Shown: positions 9,649 to 18,244, counted from the stretch's first letter. The stretch: 64,000 nucleotides of DNA from Pseudomonas cremoricolorata (GCF_000759535.1 NZ_CP009455.1:3658001-3722000), one strand, 5' to 3'. The notes: generated by a model from the sequence alone, not told the origin. A program made the numbers and translations.

Positions 9649-10560
9649 TCAGTCTTTGGCCTCGGCCAGCAACTCGACGTCGAGTGCCGATAGCAGCCTG
9701 CGCAAGTGCGCCTGTTCAGGCGCTTCGAGCACTTGCAGCGGCAGGCGTGGGGCGCCGACCACCAGGCCGGTCATCGCAAGGCCGGCCTTGACCGTGCTCG
9801 GCAGGCCGCGGCGGGTGATGTAGTCGAGCAGCGCGTATTGCTGGTAGAACAGGCTGCGCGCCTGTTCCAGCGCGCCGTCCTGCACCGCCTGCCAGAGCGC
9901 CAGGTTGAGCGCCGGAATCAGGTTCGGCGCCGCCGTGCACCAGCCGCTGGCGCCAGCCACCAGCGCTTCGAGGGTCAGCGGGTTGCAGCCGTTGTAGAAC
10001 GCCACCCGGCCCGCGCTCGCGGTGTGCAGGCGGTGCATGCGCTGGATGTCACCGGTGCTCTCCTTGACCATGGTGACGTTGTCGACCTCGGCCAGAATGC
10101 GCAGGATCACCTCCACCGAGAGGTCGGTGCCGCTGGTGCCGGGGTTGTTGTAGAGCATGATCGGGATATCGATGGCCGCGCCGATGGCCTTGTAGTGCTG
10201 GACGATCTCGGCGTCGGTGAGTTTCCAGTACGACACCGGCAGCACCATCACTGCAGTCGCGCCGCACTCGGCGGCCAAGCGTGCACGCTGCACGGTGCGC
10301 GCGGTGGTCAGGTCGGACACGCTGACCACCGTCGGCACGCGCCCGGCGATGGTCGCCAGGCTGTAGCGCACCACCTGCTCCCATTCGCTGTCGTTGAGGT
10401 AGGCGCCTTCGCCGGTGCTGCCCAAGGGAGCGATGGCGTGAACGCCGGCGTCGATCATGCGCTCGATGGAGCGGCCGAGGGCTTCCAGGTCGAGGGCACC
10501 GTGGGCGGTGAAGGGGGTGATGGTGTAGCCGATGACGCCGCGGATTGGAGCACTAGACAT
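9649..10560 (-). CDS. Dihydrodipicolinate synthase-family lyase/aldolase
   Basis: A 303-residue class I aldolase of the DapA/NanA superfamily. The motif LGSTGEGAYL, the catalytic Tyr in MLYNNPGTSG and the Schiff-base Lys in MVKESTGD are all present. Start 10560 is chosen because AGGTGA lies about seven bases upstream; a longer in-frame start would add seven residues. It follows the class II aldolase gene (34-base gap) in an operon opposite an XRE-cupin regulator. This points to a catabolic lyase for a keto-acid, not the lysine biosynthetic DapA, which is normally near bamC/purC in pseudomonads. Confidence 0.85.
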   Translation of the reverse strand: MSSAPIRGVIGYTITPFTAHGALDLEALGRSIERMIDAGVHAIAPLGSTGEGAYLNDSEWEQVVRYSLATIAGRVPTVVSVSDLTTARTVQRARLAAECGATAVMVLPVSYWKLTDAEIVQHYKAIGAAIDIPIMLYNNPGTSGTDLSVEVILRILAEVDNVTMVKESTGDIQRMHRLHTASAGRVAFYNGCNPLTLEALVAGASGWCTAAPNLIPALNLALWQAVQDGALEQARSLFYQQYALLDYITRRGLPSTVKAGLAMTGLVVGAPRLPLQVLEAPEQAHLRRLLSALDVELLAEAKD

Positions 10561-10594
10561 GTCATTCACCTGTATCAGCAAAAAGGGGCAAGGG

Positions 10595-11377
10595 TCAGTT
10601 CAGGCAGTCGCCGTGGCTGCGCAGGGCGCGCCGGGCGTAGTAGTTGAAAGCGGCGCCGTGGCGCTTGGGCGTGGAAATCCAGTCGTGGGCCTGCTGGCCG
10701 AGGGCGGCGGGAATCGGCTGGACCTCGCCTGCGGCCATCGCCAGCAACTGCATCTTCGCGGCGCGCTCGAATAGCATGGCCAGCACGCAGGCCTCTTCCA
10801 CGCTGCTGCCGGCCACCAGCAGGCCATGGTGCGAGAGCAGAATCGCGCGCTTGTCGCCAATGGCCGCGGCGATCAGCTCGCCTTCCTCGTTGCCCACCGG
10901 AATGCCCGGCCAGTCCTTGAGGAAGGCGCAGTCGTCGAACAGCGGGCACAGGTCCATGTGCGACACCGCCAGCGGTACTTCCAGCATCGACAGCGCGGCG
11001 CTGTGCAGCGGGTGGGTGTGAATGATGCAGTTGACGTCAGGGCGGGCGCGGTACAGCCAGCTGTGGAAGCGGTTGGCCGGGTTGGCCATGCCCTCGCCAC
11101 TGAGCAGGTTGAGGTTTTCATCGACCAGCAACAGGTTGCTGGCACTGATTTCATCGAAACCCAGGCCCAGCTGCTGGGTGTAATATGCGCCAGGCTGTTC
11201 GGCGCGGGCGGTGATCTGCCCGGCCAGGCCGGAATCATGGCCGGCGTCGAACAGAATCCGGCAGGTCAGGGCGAGTTTTTCCCGCGTGCTGTAGGTGCAG
11301 TCGGCAAGGGCCGTGAGCATCTGCCGCTGGGCCAGTTGAATCAGTTGCTCTTTCGGGGTGTCTAGGGTCGCAGTCAT
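10595..11377 (-). CDS. Class II aldolase/adducin family protein
   Basis: A 260-residue zinc-dependent aldolase-fold protein. The metal-binding region is HTHPLHSAALSML, and a third His lies in LLSHHGLLVAG. The start is 11377 with GGGAG eight bases upstream; the in-frame extension to 11419 lacks a ribosome site. Family members cleave sugar phosphates or decarboxylate/epimerise small acids. Together with the adjacent DapA-like lyase it forms a two-gene catabolic operon, presumably repressed or activated by the divergent XRE-cupin regulator. Confidence 0.84.
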   Translation of the reverse strand: MTATLDTPKEQLIQLAQRQMLTALADCTYSTREKLALTCRILFDAGHDSGLAGQITARAEQPGAYYTQQLGLGFDEISASNLLLVDENLNLLSGEGMANPANRFHSWLYRARPDVNCIIHTHPLHSAALSMLEVPLAVSHMDLCPLFDDCAFLKDWPGIPVGNEEGELIAAAIGDKRAILLSHHGLLVAGSSVEEACVLAMLFERAAKMQLLAMAAGEVQPIPAALGQQAHDWISTPKRHGAAFNYYARRALRSHGDCLN

Positions 11378-11450
11378 GGGGTAGCTCCCGGGCGAATGGG
11401 TGAAGCGGCCACCGGTCACGGCAATGACGCGGGGCGCCCACTCAATCTAA

Positions 11451-11465
11451 TGACACTTTGTGTCA
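11451..11465. promoter_or_regulatory. Operator dyad between aldolase operon and XRE-cupin gene
   Basis: The sequence TGACACTTTGTGTCA is a perfect inverted repeat (6+3+6). A further half-site TGTGTCAT lies about 15 bases downstream, before the XRE start. This placement fits an operator for the cupin regulator acting on itself and on the divergent operon. Confidence 0.6.
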
Positions 11466-11504
11466 TATGCAACAATTATGTGTCATTCAGAGTCAAGGAA
11501 CAGC

Positions 11505-12035
11505 ATGTCGGTACAGCTCAGAGTGTTGCGCAAGAAGATGGGCATGACCCTGGAACAACTGGCCGAGCAGACGGGGCTGACGAAAAGTTACCTGTCCAAG
11601 GTCGAGCGTGGCTTGAGTTCACCCTCGATTGCGGTGGCGCTGAAACTGGCCAAGGCGCTCAACGCCCAGGCCGAGGAACTGTTCAGCGACCAGGCGCTAC
11701 CGGCCGAGGGTTACAGCCTGGTGCGCGCCCAGCCTCGCGAGAGTGATGCCAGTGGCCCGGCGCACGTGCCCCTGGCCCGGCACATCGGTGACCGCGCATT
11801 GCTGCCGTTCATGGTCTACCCACCGCGCTCGTTCGCCCATTCGGCGTTCAAGGAACACCTGGGCGAAGAGTTCGTATTCGTCCACCGCGGCACCGTGGAA
11901 GTGGATTTCGGCAACGAGTCGCTGATCCTCGAAGAGGGTGATGCCTTGCACTTCAACGCGCAGAAATCCCACCGCATCCGCACCGTGTCCGAGCAGCAGG
12001 CGCAGCTGCTGGTGGTGGTGCACAGCAGCGACTAG
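11505..12035 (+). CDS. XRE-family regulator with C-terminal cupin domain
   Basis: A 176-residue regulator. Residues about 8-60 are an XRE helix-turn-helix (MTLEQLAEQTGLTKSYLSKV), and about 105-175 a cupin_2 sensor (HLGEEFVFVHRGTVEVDF, HFNAQKSHRIR). Start 11505 is preferred over an upstream GTG because AAGGA lies just before it. It is divergent from the class II aldolase/DapA-like operon, its probable target. Its TAG stop shares the bases CTAG with the stop of the convergent LysR remnant. Confidence 0.88.
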   Translation: MSVQLRVLRKKMGMTLEQLAEQTGLTKSYLSKVERGLSSPSIAVALKLAKALNAQAEELFSDQALPAEGYSLVRAQPRESDASGPAHVPLARHIGDRALLPFMVYPPRSFAHSAFKEHLGEEFVFVHRGTVEVDFGNESLILEEGDALHFNAQKSHRIRTVSEQQAQLLVVVHSSD

Positions 12036-12472
12036 CCTGCCGGCGCCGCTAAGACCAGCGGCTGGCACCAGTGCCCGGCCTGGTGATGGGCCACCAGAAA
12101 ATCGACGAACACGCGCACCCGCGCCGGCATCGCCGGGCCGCCGACGAACACCGTATGGATCGGTTCCTGATCGCCGGGGTTGAATGGCTCCAGCAGCGCC
12201 TGAAGGCGTCCGCTGGCCAGGTCATCATTGACCGAAAAGCGCCCGATGCGGGCAATCCCGGCGCCGAGCCGGGCGAACTGGGCCAAGGCTTCGCCACTGC
12301 TGCACTCGATGTTGCCGGCAACCTTCAAGGTGAGTTCATCGCCCCCGATGCGAAACGGCCAGTCCGGCGCAGCCCGGCGAAAGTTGAAGCGCAGGCAGTT
12401 GTGCCGGGCGAGGTCGCCGGGGTGTTCGGGGGTGCCGCAGCGTGCCAGGTAGTCGGCCGAGGCGACGATCAC
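12032..12472 (-). pseudogene. LysR-family regulator remnant (DNA-binding half missing)
   Basis: Only about 146 residues remain, starting with VIVASADYLARCGTPEHP, which in full LysR regulators is the middle of the substrate-binding domain. The end (GLARIGRF-like, then FNPGDQEPIHTVFVGG and VRVFVDFLVAHH) is a normal LysR C-terminus. The helix-turn-helix and the first half of the effector domain are absent. Immediately upstream the sequence switches to a transporter fragment on the other strand, so the gene was truncated by a deletion. No valid start exists for a full regulator. Confidence 0.8.
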
Positions 12473-12988
12473 CTACATTGCGCCGATCTTGCAGCTCGAG
12501 GCGGGTGCGTCGTCGACGTTCATCACCGCGATGCTGGTGCTGTTCGGCATCGGCCTGACCCTGGGCAACCTGTGCGGCGGCAAGGCGGCGGATCGCTCGG
12601 TTAATCGCACGCTGATCGTGTCGTTGCTGTGCTGATCGGGGTATTGCTGGCCTTCCCGCTGGTGCTCGGCTGGGCGCTGCCGACGGCGCTGGCGGTGCTG
12701 GTGTGGGGCGCGGCCAGCTTCGCCCTGGTGCCGCCTCTACAAATGCGCGTGATGCAGGCGGCCAAGGCCGCACCGAACCTGGCTTCGGCAGTGAACATCG
12801 GCGCCTTCAACCTGGGCAATGCGATTGGCGCGGTGGTTGGCGGGGCGGTGATCCAGGCCGGGCTTGGCTATGCGGCAATCGCCCTGGCCGGCGCCGGCAT
12901 GGCGGCGCTGGGCCTGGTGATGGTGCTGGTGATGGCGGCGCGCACACCTGCCGGGCAACTGCAGGGCTGCGCCGCCGATTACGGCTGA
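12471..12988 (+). pseudogene. MFS drug/sugar efflux transporter remnant, truncated and frameshifted
   Basis: From 12471 the frame reads TYIAPILQLEAGAS then LVLFGIGLTLGNLCGGKAADRSV, which is the middle of a DHA1-type MFS transporter (helix 7-8 region). It stops at TGA 12633. The homologous sequence resumes in another frame (LIGVLLAFPLVLGWALP, ending at 12988) and includes the typical NIGAFNLGNAIGAVVGG of helix 11. One base is missing (or two added) near 12627-12633. The N-terminal half is gone, so the gene is dead. It was probably once divergent from the LysR gene beside it. Confidence 0.8.
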
Positions 12989-13007
12989 AGACTGCTTCGC
13001 GCAAGGC

Positions 13008-13373
13008 TCAGGCCGGCACACTCACCTCACGCAATGGACACTGCTGGGTCAGGCTCTGGCGCAGGCCGTCGCGCAGCTGTTGCAGGGCCAGCAGGCGTTC
13101 TTCGATCAGGGCCAGTTTTTCCGTCAACAGCCGGCGAATGGCCTGATCCGGGTCGGCGGCCTGCCACAGCGCATCGACGTTGCTGCCGATTTCCTCGAGG
13201 CTGAAGCCCAGGCGCTGAGCGTTGCGGATGAACAGCATCAGCTGCACGGTTTCCACCGGGTAATCACGATAACCGTTGGCCCGGCGCTGGGCGCTGATCA
13301 GCCCCCTGGCCTCATAGAACCGCAGCGTATCGCGGCTCACGCCGCAGGCCTGGGCCAGTTCACCGATGCGCAT
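13008..13373 (-). CDS. MerR-family transcriptional regulator
   Basis: A 121-residue MerR protein: winged helix-turn-helix at residues 1-70 (MRIGELAQACGVSRDTLRFYEARGLI) and a dimerising coiled coil (about 75-115). There are few Cys residues, so it is not an obvious metal sensor, and there is no B12-binding domain. Two adjacent ATGs exist; the second (13373) lies five bases after a GGGGG run. The divergent gene at 13456 has a MerR-type promoter in the shared region, so that gene is the likely target. Confidence 0.85.
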   Translation of the reverse strand: MRIGELAQACGVSRDTLRFYEARGLISAQRRANGYRDYPVETVQLMLFIRNAQRLGFSLEEIGSNVDALWQAADPDQAIRRLLTEKLALIEERLLALQQLRDGLRQSLTQQCPLREVSVPA

Positions 13374-13392
13374 CATCACCCCCTGGAAAGAC

Positions 13393-13422
13393 TTGACCCT
13401 GGAGCATACTCCAGGCTTTAGC
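13393..13422 (+). promoter_or_regulatory. MerR-type promoter/operator upstream of 13456 gene
   Basis: A TTGACC -35 box (13393-13398) is followed, 18-19 bases later, by TTTAGC/TTAGCC as a -10 candidate. The overlong spacer contains the dyad CCTGGAG-CATA-CTCCAGG (13398-13415). A stretched spacer with an internal dyad is the hallmark of promoters remodelled by MerR proteins. Confidence 0.7.
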
Positions 13423-13455
13423 CTGCGCGCTTCATCGATCAACAAGGACGGCAAC

Positions 13456-13860
13456 ATGTGGAGTGAAACGGGGTATTTGAAACTGGTGCGGGCAAGCGGG
13501 CTGTACGACCTGCTGATCACCGCGGCATTCGTCACACCGTGGAGTTTCAGGCTGCTGCACGCAGCGCTCGGCGATCTGCACGGCCAGTTGGGGCTGGCCG
13601 GTACGCTGCCGGCGTTCGGCCCCGTGCAGATGATGATGGCCAACCTCATGGGGTCGATCGTCTGCGTCTGGGCGTGGTTGCGTATTCGCCATGCGCAGCA
13701 GCGCCTGGGCCGTTATGACGCTGCTGGCCGGGTGCTGTTCGCCTGCTGGCAGGGCTACGCCCTGAGCCAGGGTGCGACGGCACTGATCTCGCCGATTCTC
13801 GCGCTGGAGGTGCTGTGGGCGGTGGCGCAACTGTGGCCGGTAAGGTCGGCGCGCGCCTGA
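13456..13860 (+). CDS. Small membrane protein, probable MerR target
   Basis: A 134-residue protein with about four membrane segments (near 12-35, 55-75, 90-108, 112-130). ATG 13456 has AAGGA nine bases upstream and follows the MerR-type promoter. I recognise no named family. Polar residues in the first helix (SGLYDLLITAAFVTPWSF) and a conserved-looking GSIVCVWAWLRIRHAQQRLGRYD loop are the main features. Control by the adjacent MerR is likely; what the pair senses is unknown. Confidence 0.68.
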   Translation: MWSETGYLKLVRASGLYDLLITAAFVTPWSFRLLHAALGDLHGQLGLAGTLPAFGPVQMMMANLMGSIVCVWAWLRIRHAQQRLGRYDAAGRVLFACWQGYALSQGATALISPILALEVLWAVAQLWPVRSARA

Positions 13861-13938
13861 GGTGCGCCCAACCCGGCCTTGGAGGGCAGGGCGTCAGCGG
13901 TTAGGCTTGGCGCCCCTTTCTCGCTCGAAAACCTTGCC

Positions 13939-14811
13939 ATGAAGGCTGATTTTTCTCGCCGCCGCGTGCTTCAGGGCGCTGCCGCCGGTTCGACGCTGCT
14001 CGCGCTGCCAGGCTGGGCTGCCGACTCGGCAGACTCCCGCTTCCAACGGATCGAGCGCGAGCATGGCATCACCCTCGGCGTCTTCGCCCTGGACACCGGC
14101 AGCGGCCGCCAGTTGGCCTACCGCGCCGACCAGCGTCTGCCGATGTGCAGCACCTTCAAAGTGATGCTGGCCGGCGCCGTTTTGCAACGCAGCCAGACTG
14201 AACGGGAACTGCTGGCGCGGGTGATCCGTTATCCGGCCAGCGCCCTGGTGGTGTATTCGCCGGTCACCGAGCGCCAGGTCGGGCAGGGCATGAGGGTTGC
14301 CGAGCTGTGTGCTGCGGCCCTGCAATACAGCGACAACACCGCCGCCAATCTGCTGCTGGAACTGTTGGGCGGTCCGGCCGAGCTGACGGCTTTCGCCCGC
14401 CGCCTGGGTGACCCGGTATTTCGTCTCGACCGTATCGAACCTGACCTCAATAGCGCACTGCCTGATGATCCGCGCGACACCAGCAGCGCTCAGGCAATGG
14501 CGTTGAGCCTGCAGCGCCTGGCGCTGGGTGACGCGCTCGATCACGCCGGCCGTGGGCAACTGCAAACCTGGCTCAAAGGCAACACCACCGGCGCCAAGCG
14601 CATTCGCGCAGGCGTACCGGCGGGGTGGACGGTGGGCGACAAGACAGGTTCCGGTGACTACGGCGTGGCCAACGACGTGGCGCTGCTGTGGCCAGCGGGG
14701 CGCGCGCCCTGGGTGCTGGCCGTGCTCAGCCGCAGCGCCGAGGCCAAGGCGGCCTGGCGCGATGCTGCCCTGGCCGAGGCCACCCGGGTAGTGGTATCGG
14801 CGTTGGGCTGA
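13939..14811 (+). CDS. Class A beta-lactamase, Tat-exported
   Basis: A 290-residue serine beta-lactamase acting in the periplasm. All class A elements are present: catalytic Ser and Lys in STFK (Ser71), SDN (Ser131), the general base in the omega loop RIEPDLN (Glu167), and KTG (Lys235, DKTGSGDYG). The N-terminus MKADFSRRRVLQGAAAGS has a twin-arginine motif followed by a hydrophobic run ending PGWAAD, indicating Tat export, as for several environmental class A enzymes. Start 13939 gives the Tat peptide at the right place. No LysR ampR-type gene is adjacent. The spectrum cannot be deduced. Confidence 0.92.
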   Translation: MKADFSRRRVLQGAAAGSTLLALPGWAADSADSRFQRIEREHGITLGVFALDTGSGRQLAYRADQRLPMCSTFKVMLAGAVLQRSQTERELLARVIRYPASALVVYSPVTERQVGQGMRVAELCAAALQYSDNTAANLLLELLGGPAELTAFARRLGDPVFRLDRIEPDLNSALPDDPRDTSSAQAMALSLQRLALGDALDHAGRGQLQTWLKGNTTGAKRIRAGVPAGWTVGDKTGSGDYGVANDVALLWPAGRAPWVLAVLSRSAEAKAAWRDAALAEATRVVVSALG

Positions 14812-14815
14812 GCGG

Positions 14816-15856
14816 TCAGTTGCGCCAGCAACCGGCGAAGCGCTCGCAGACATCGAAGCGTCGGTCGAGGTCGGCCATGCGTGCCTGGTGGGCGCTGTAG
14901 TTTTCCCTGAGCGCTTGCTGCTCGCTGCGGTTGTAGAACTCGAGCATGTTGCTGTTGTTGGAAGCCGAAACGCTGCGGTCGGCCTTGGGGTTGTCGGGCA
15001 GCAGCCGTTCGAGGTCGGCGGTGTCCATCGGCGCCAATTGCCTGCGGTAGTACTCTTTGTAGCCCTGCAGGACGTCGACCTTGGCCTGTTGCGCATCGGC
15101 GAGGAAGCGCTCGATGTTGCGGCGGTATTCGCTCCAGTAGGCCGCTGGCAGGTCGATGCCCATGCGCGTTTTGCGCGTTTGCACGGTGTTGTCGATGCTG
15201 GTTTGCAGCGACTGCGGCGGGCGGTTCAGCTCAGGCTTCATCTTGTCGATGATGCTGGCGTCGATGATTCGCTCGATCAGTGCCGAGCGCTCGGGCGACT
15301 GCGGTGCGATCGGCTCGATGTTCGGGAAGAGCCGGTTCGCCCCAGCGCAACTGGGCAGGCCTCGCTCGACCACCGGCAGCGGCGAGCGAAGGGCTTTACC
15401 GTTCTGCTCGGTGAGCACGTTCAGGGTCAATTCACAGCCTCTGCGCGAAGAGTCGAACGACACTTCGTATTCGCCGTGCTTTTGCGGAACAAGGTTGAAG
15501 CGCAGGGTGCAGGCATAGCCGGTGCCAGTGGTATTGGCCTGGGCGGAGTAGTCCACGCCCGGTTGCAGGCGCACTTCCACATAGGCCTTGGCACCTGCCG
15601 GGGGCGCCACGCGCATGTCGGCGCGGCGGTTGGCATTGGCGCTGAAGATATTGTTGAGCATGCCGGTACTGCGCCCATCGCAGTGCTCGGCATCGAACAA
15701 GGCCATGACGGTGTTTTCGTTGCTGCTGATGAAACGAAGTTTCGCCGCATCATCACCCGTGGCATCCGGGTAATTACCGTTGAACATGCAACCACTGAGG
15801 CTCAGGGCAAACACACTGGCGGTGCCGAGTACACGGCATTGGGAAAACTGCGACAT
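14816..15856 (-). CDS. Putative lipoprotein of unknown function
   Basis: A 346-residue protein. A signal peptide ends in the lipobox LSGC (Cys23) followed by MF, so it should be lipid-anchored, probably in the outer membrane. The N-terminal half (about 40-165) looks like a beta-rich domain with paired Cys. The C-terminal half (180-346) is charged and helical with a likely coiled coil. No known domain is recognised. It is convergent with the beta-lactamase gene (4-base gap) and stands alone on its strand. Confidence 0.72.
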   Translation of the reverse strand: MSQFSQCRVLGTASVFALSLSGCMFNGNYPDATGDDAAKLRFISSNENTVMALFDAEHCDGRSTGMLNNIFSANANRRADMRVAPPAGAKAYVEVRLQPGVDYSAQANTTGTGYACTLRFNLVPQKHGEYEVSFDSSRRGCELTLNVLTEQNGKALRSPLPVVERGLPSCAGANRLFPNIEPIAPQSPERSALIERIIDASIIDKMKPELNRPPQSLQTSIDNTVQTRKTRMGIDLPAAYWSEYRRNIERFLADAQQAKVDVLQGYKEYYRRQLAPMDTADLERLLPDNPKADRSVSASNNSNMLEFYNRSEQQALRENYSAHQARMADLDRRFDVCERFAGCWRN

Positions 15857-16121
15857 GCTGGGGTATCTTCCTTGACTGCAAATTCGGCGCGGGAAATCGT
15901 CGCCGCGGGAATTCCAGGCTCCGTACGAAAAGCCTTGATACTTGGTGATACTGCGTTGAAAACAGCCTCGGAATGCTCATTTACACTCAGTAAAGTCGAG
16001 CGCGACTCCGACCGCTTCCTCGGCTGTTTTTGCGGGGACGCCTAGTCGGGGCCGCCATCGGCCTTGTCTCCCCGGCGTCTCAGGACTTTTCATACAGAAC
16101 CTACGGTCGTTTCAGCGTGAA

Positions 16122-16147
16122 AGCGCCCGGCCGCATGGCCAGGCGCT
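16122..16147 (-). terminator. Candidate terminator for aldo/keto reductase gene
   Basis: An inverted repeat AGCGCC-c-GGCC/GGCC-a-GGCGCT with a GCAT loop (one mismatch) lies eight bases beyond the reductase stop. On the minus strand it is followed by TTTCACGC. The rest of the 298-base gap (15857-16154) shows no gene that I can support. Confidence 0.5.
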
Positions 16148-16154
16148 GTGGCGA

Positions 16155-17150
16155 TCACTTGAAGCCTGTGACCTTGTGCGGCACGTAGGGCGCCTCAAGG
16201 CGGGCGATGTCCTCGGGGCTCAGGGTCAGCTCCAGCGCGGCGATGGCATCGTCGAGCTGCGCGGGCTTTGAGGCACCGACGATGGGCGCCGACACACCTT
16301 GGGTGTTGAGCACCCAGGCCAAGGCCACCTGCGCCATCGGCACGCCACGCTCGAGCGCCACCTGCTCGACCACATCGATTACTTTGCCATCCTCGACTTC
16401 GGTGCCAGCGTAGAACGACGCCCCCGATTCATCGCTGAGGATGCGCGCGGTCTGCTCGCCCTGGGGGCGAGTCAGCCGGCCGCGGGCCATGGGGCTCCAG
16501 GGCATCAGACCGACGCCCTGGTCGCGGCACAGCGGAATCATCTCGCGCTCCTCCTCGCGGTACAGCAGGTTGAGGTAGTTCTGCATCGACACGAAGCGGC
16601 TCCAGCCGTTACTTGCGGCCACCTGCTGGGCCTTGGCGAACTGCCAGGCGTACATCGACGAGGCGCCGATATAGCGCGCCTTGCCGGCCTTGACCACATC
16701 GTGCAGGGCTTCCATCGTCTCCTCGATGGGCGTGTGGTAGTCCCAGCGGTGGATCTGGTAGAGGTCGACATAGTCAGTGCCCAGGCGGCTCAAGCTGGCG
16801 TCGATGCTGGTCATGATCGCCTTGCGCGACAGGCCCTGCTCGTTGGGACGGTCGCCGCCCTGCCACATGTTGGCGGGGAAGAACACTTTGGTGGCGATCA
16901 CCGTTTCATCGCGGCGGGTGAATTCCTTGAGCAGCTTGCCGACGATCTGCTCGGAAGTGCCGGCCGAGTAGCTGTTGGCGGTATCGAAGAAGTTGATGCC
17001 GTGCTCGACCGCATGGCGAATGATCGGCCGACTGGCCTCTTCGCCGAGGGTCCAGGGGTGGGTACCGGCGTCCGGCTCGCCAAAGGTCATGCAGCCCAGG
17101 CACAGCCGCGAGATGTCCAGCCCCGTGTTGCCGAGTTTGACGTAGCGCAT
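16155..17150 (-). CDS. Aldo/keto reductase
   Basis: A 331-residue NADPH-dependent TIM-barrel oxidoreductase. The catalytic tetrad is visible: Asp and Tyr in FFDTANSYS, Lys in VIATKVFF and His in YQIHRWDY. The C-terminal cofactor segment PIVGASKPAQLDDAI is present. It belongs to the YajO/Tas-like branch acting on small aldehydes and ketones. AGGAG lies before the ATG. The LysR gene upstream on the same strand may regulate it, but the 117-base gap could hold its own promoter. Confidence 0.9.
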   Translation of the reverse strand: MRYVKLGNTGLDISRLCLGCMTFGEPDAGTHPWTLGEEASRPIIRHAVEHGINFFDTANSYSAGTSEQIVGKLLKEFTRRDETVIATKVFFPANMWQGGDRPNEQGLSRKAIMTSIDASLSRLGTDYVDLYQIHRWDYHTPIEETMEALHDVVKAGKARYIGASSMYAWQFAKAQQVAASNGWSRFVSMQNYLNLLYREEEREMIPLCRDQGVGLMPWSPMARGRLTRPQGEQTARILSDESGASFYAGTEVEDGKVIDVVEQVALERGVPMAQVALAWVLNTQGVSAPIVGASKPAQLDDAIAALELTLSPEDIARLEAPYVPHKVTGFK

Positions 17151-17267
17151 CGTAATCTCCTGTAGAGCCTCGCTCGCCGACGGTGGCGGGCGACCAGTAG
17201 CGGTGACGATACCGACGCCGCAGGTGTAGGGAAATTCCCTATTCGCGCACCTGGGCTCTGCATAAAT

Positions 17268-18119
17268 TCACAAGCGCAGCAATGGCCGTAAACAGTGCTG
17301 CACAAAGTCCATCACCGCGCGGATACGTGGCGTGGCGCGGGCGTCTTCGTGTACCGCCAGCCAGATTTCGATGCTCATCGACCCGGCCTCGGGACGCGCC
17401 GGCTCCAGTTGATGCTCCTTAGCCATGAACGTCGGCAGGCAAGCGATGCCAGCGCCACCAGCGGCCGCCTCGGCCTGAATGCGCAAGTCGTTGCTGTGCA
17501 GCACGAACGGCCCGTCGCCGGCCTGTTGCAGCAGCCAGCGCTGCTGCGGCGACTTGGCCTGGGACTGGTCGTAGCCGATGTACGCAGGCGCTAGGCCACG
17601 ACGCAGGTAGCTCGCTGCGGCGTACAGACGGTAGTCGAGATGGCCGAGCAGTTGCGCCACCAAGGTCGGCTCGCCGGGGCGGCTGAGGCTGATGGCGATG
17701 TCGGCTTCGCGGCGGGTCAGCGAGGCACGTGACTTGCTGCCGATCAGCTTCAGCGCCAGTGCCGGGTAGCGCGCCAGCAACTCTCCGCTGCGCCGTGCGA
17801 TCAGGCTGCCGAGCAGGGCCGGTGGGGCGCTGAGCACCACCTGACCTTCGATGGCCTGCTGCCCGGCATTGGCGAAGTGCTCCAAGGCAAAAGATGCCTC
17901 GCCCATCTGCTGGGCCATCTCGCCGACCCGCCGATCATGATCGGTCAGCACATAAGCGCGGGGCCGCCGATCGACCAGCTTCAGGTTAAGCGCCGCTTCC
18001 AGGGCCGCGATGCGCCGGGCCACGGTGGCGTGGTCCACGGCCAACGATTTTGCCGCAGCCGACAGGGAGCCTGCGTTGACGAAGGCGGCGAAATAACGGA
18101 GGTCTTCCCAATCGAACAT
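17268..18119 (-). CDS. LysR-family transcriptional regulator
   Basis: A 283-residue regulator: helix-turn-helix at residues 1-65 (FDWEDLRYFAAFVNAGSLSA) and an effector-binding domain at about 90-283. Start 18119 is chosen because LysR proteins of this branch start MFDWEDL; an in-frame ATG at 18158 would add 13 residues without a better ribosome site. It is of the type found beside oxidoreductases; the downstream aldo/keto reductase is a candidate target. Effector unknown. Confidence 0.85.
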   Translation of the reverse strand: MFDWEDLRYFAAFVNAGSLSAAAKSLAVDHATVARRIAALEAALNLKLVDRRPRAYVLTDHDRRVGEMAQQMGEASFALEHFANAGQQAIEGQVVLSAPPALLGSLIARRSGELLARYPALALKLIGSKSRASLTRREADIAISLSRPGEPTLVAQLLGHLDYRLYAAASYLRRGLAPAYIGYDQSQAKSPQQRWLLQQAGDGPFVLHSNDLRIQAEAAAGGAGIACLPTFMAKEHQLEPARPEAGSMSIEIWLAVHEDARATPRIRAVMDFVQHCLRPLLRL

Positions 18120-18244
18120 GACATGGCCCGGCAACGGTAGGCGTGCAGGGTAAGCCATAGCGGGGCAGGAGGAAACGCTGGGCGCGTGGCAAGGCAGCGA
18201 GGGCGGGCGCCGTACAGCGACGGCGCGCGGGGCAGGGCGGGACG

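Noticed and set aside
9649..10560. Assignment as biosynthetic DapA
   Set aside because: Operon with a class II aldolase and a cupin regulator points to catabolism; catalytic residues alone do not distinguish.
13008..13373. MerR gene as the LitR/CarH photoreceptor for the carotenoid operator
   Set aside because: Only 121 residues with no B12-binding domain, and 42 kb away with its own target next to it.
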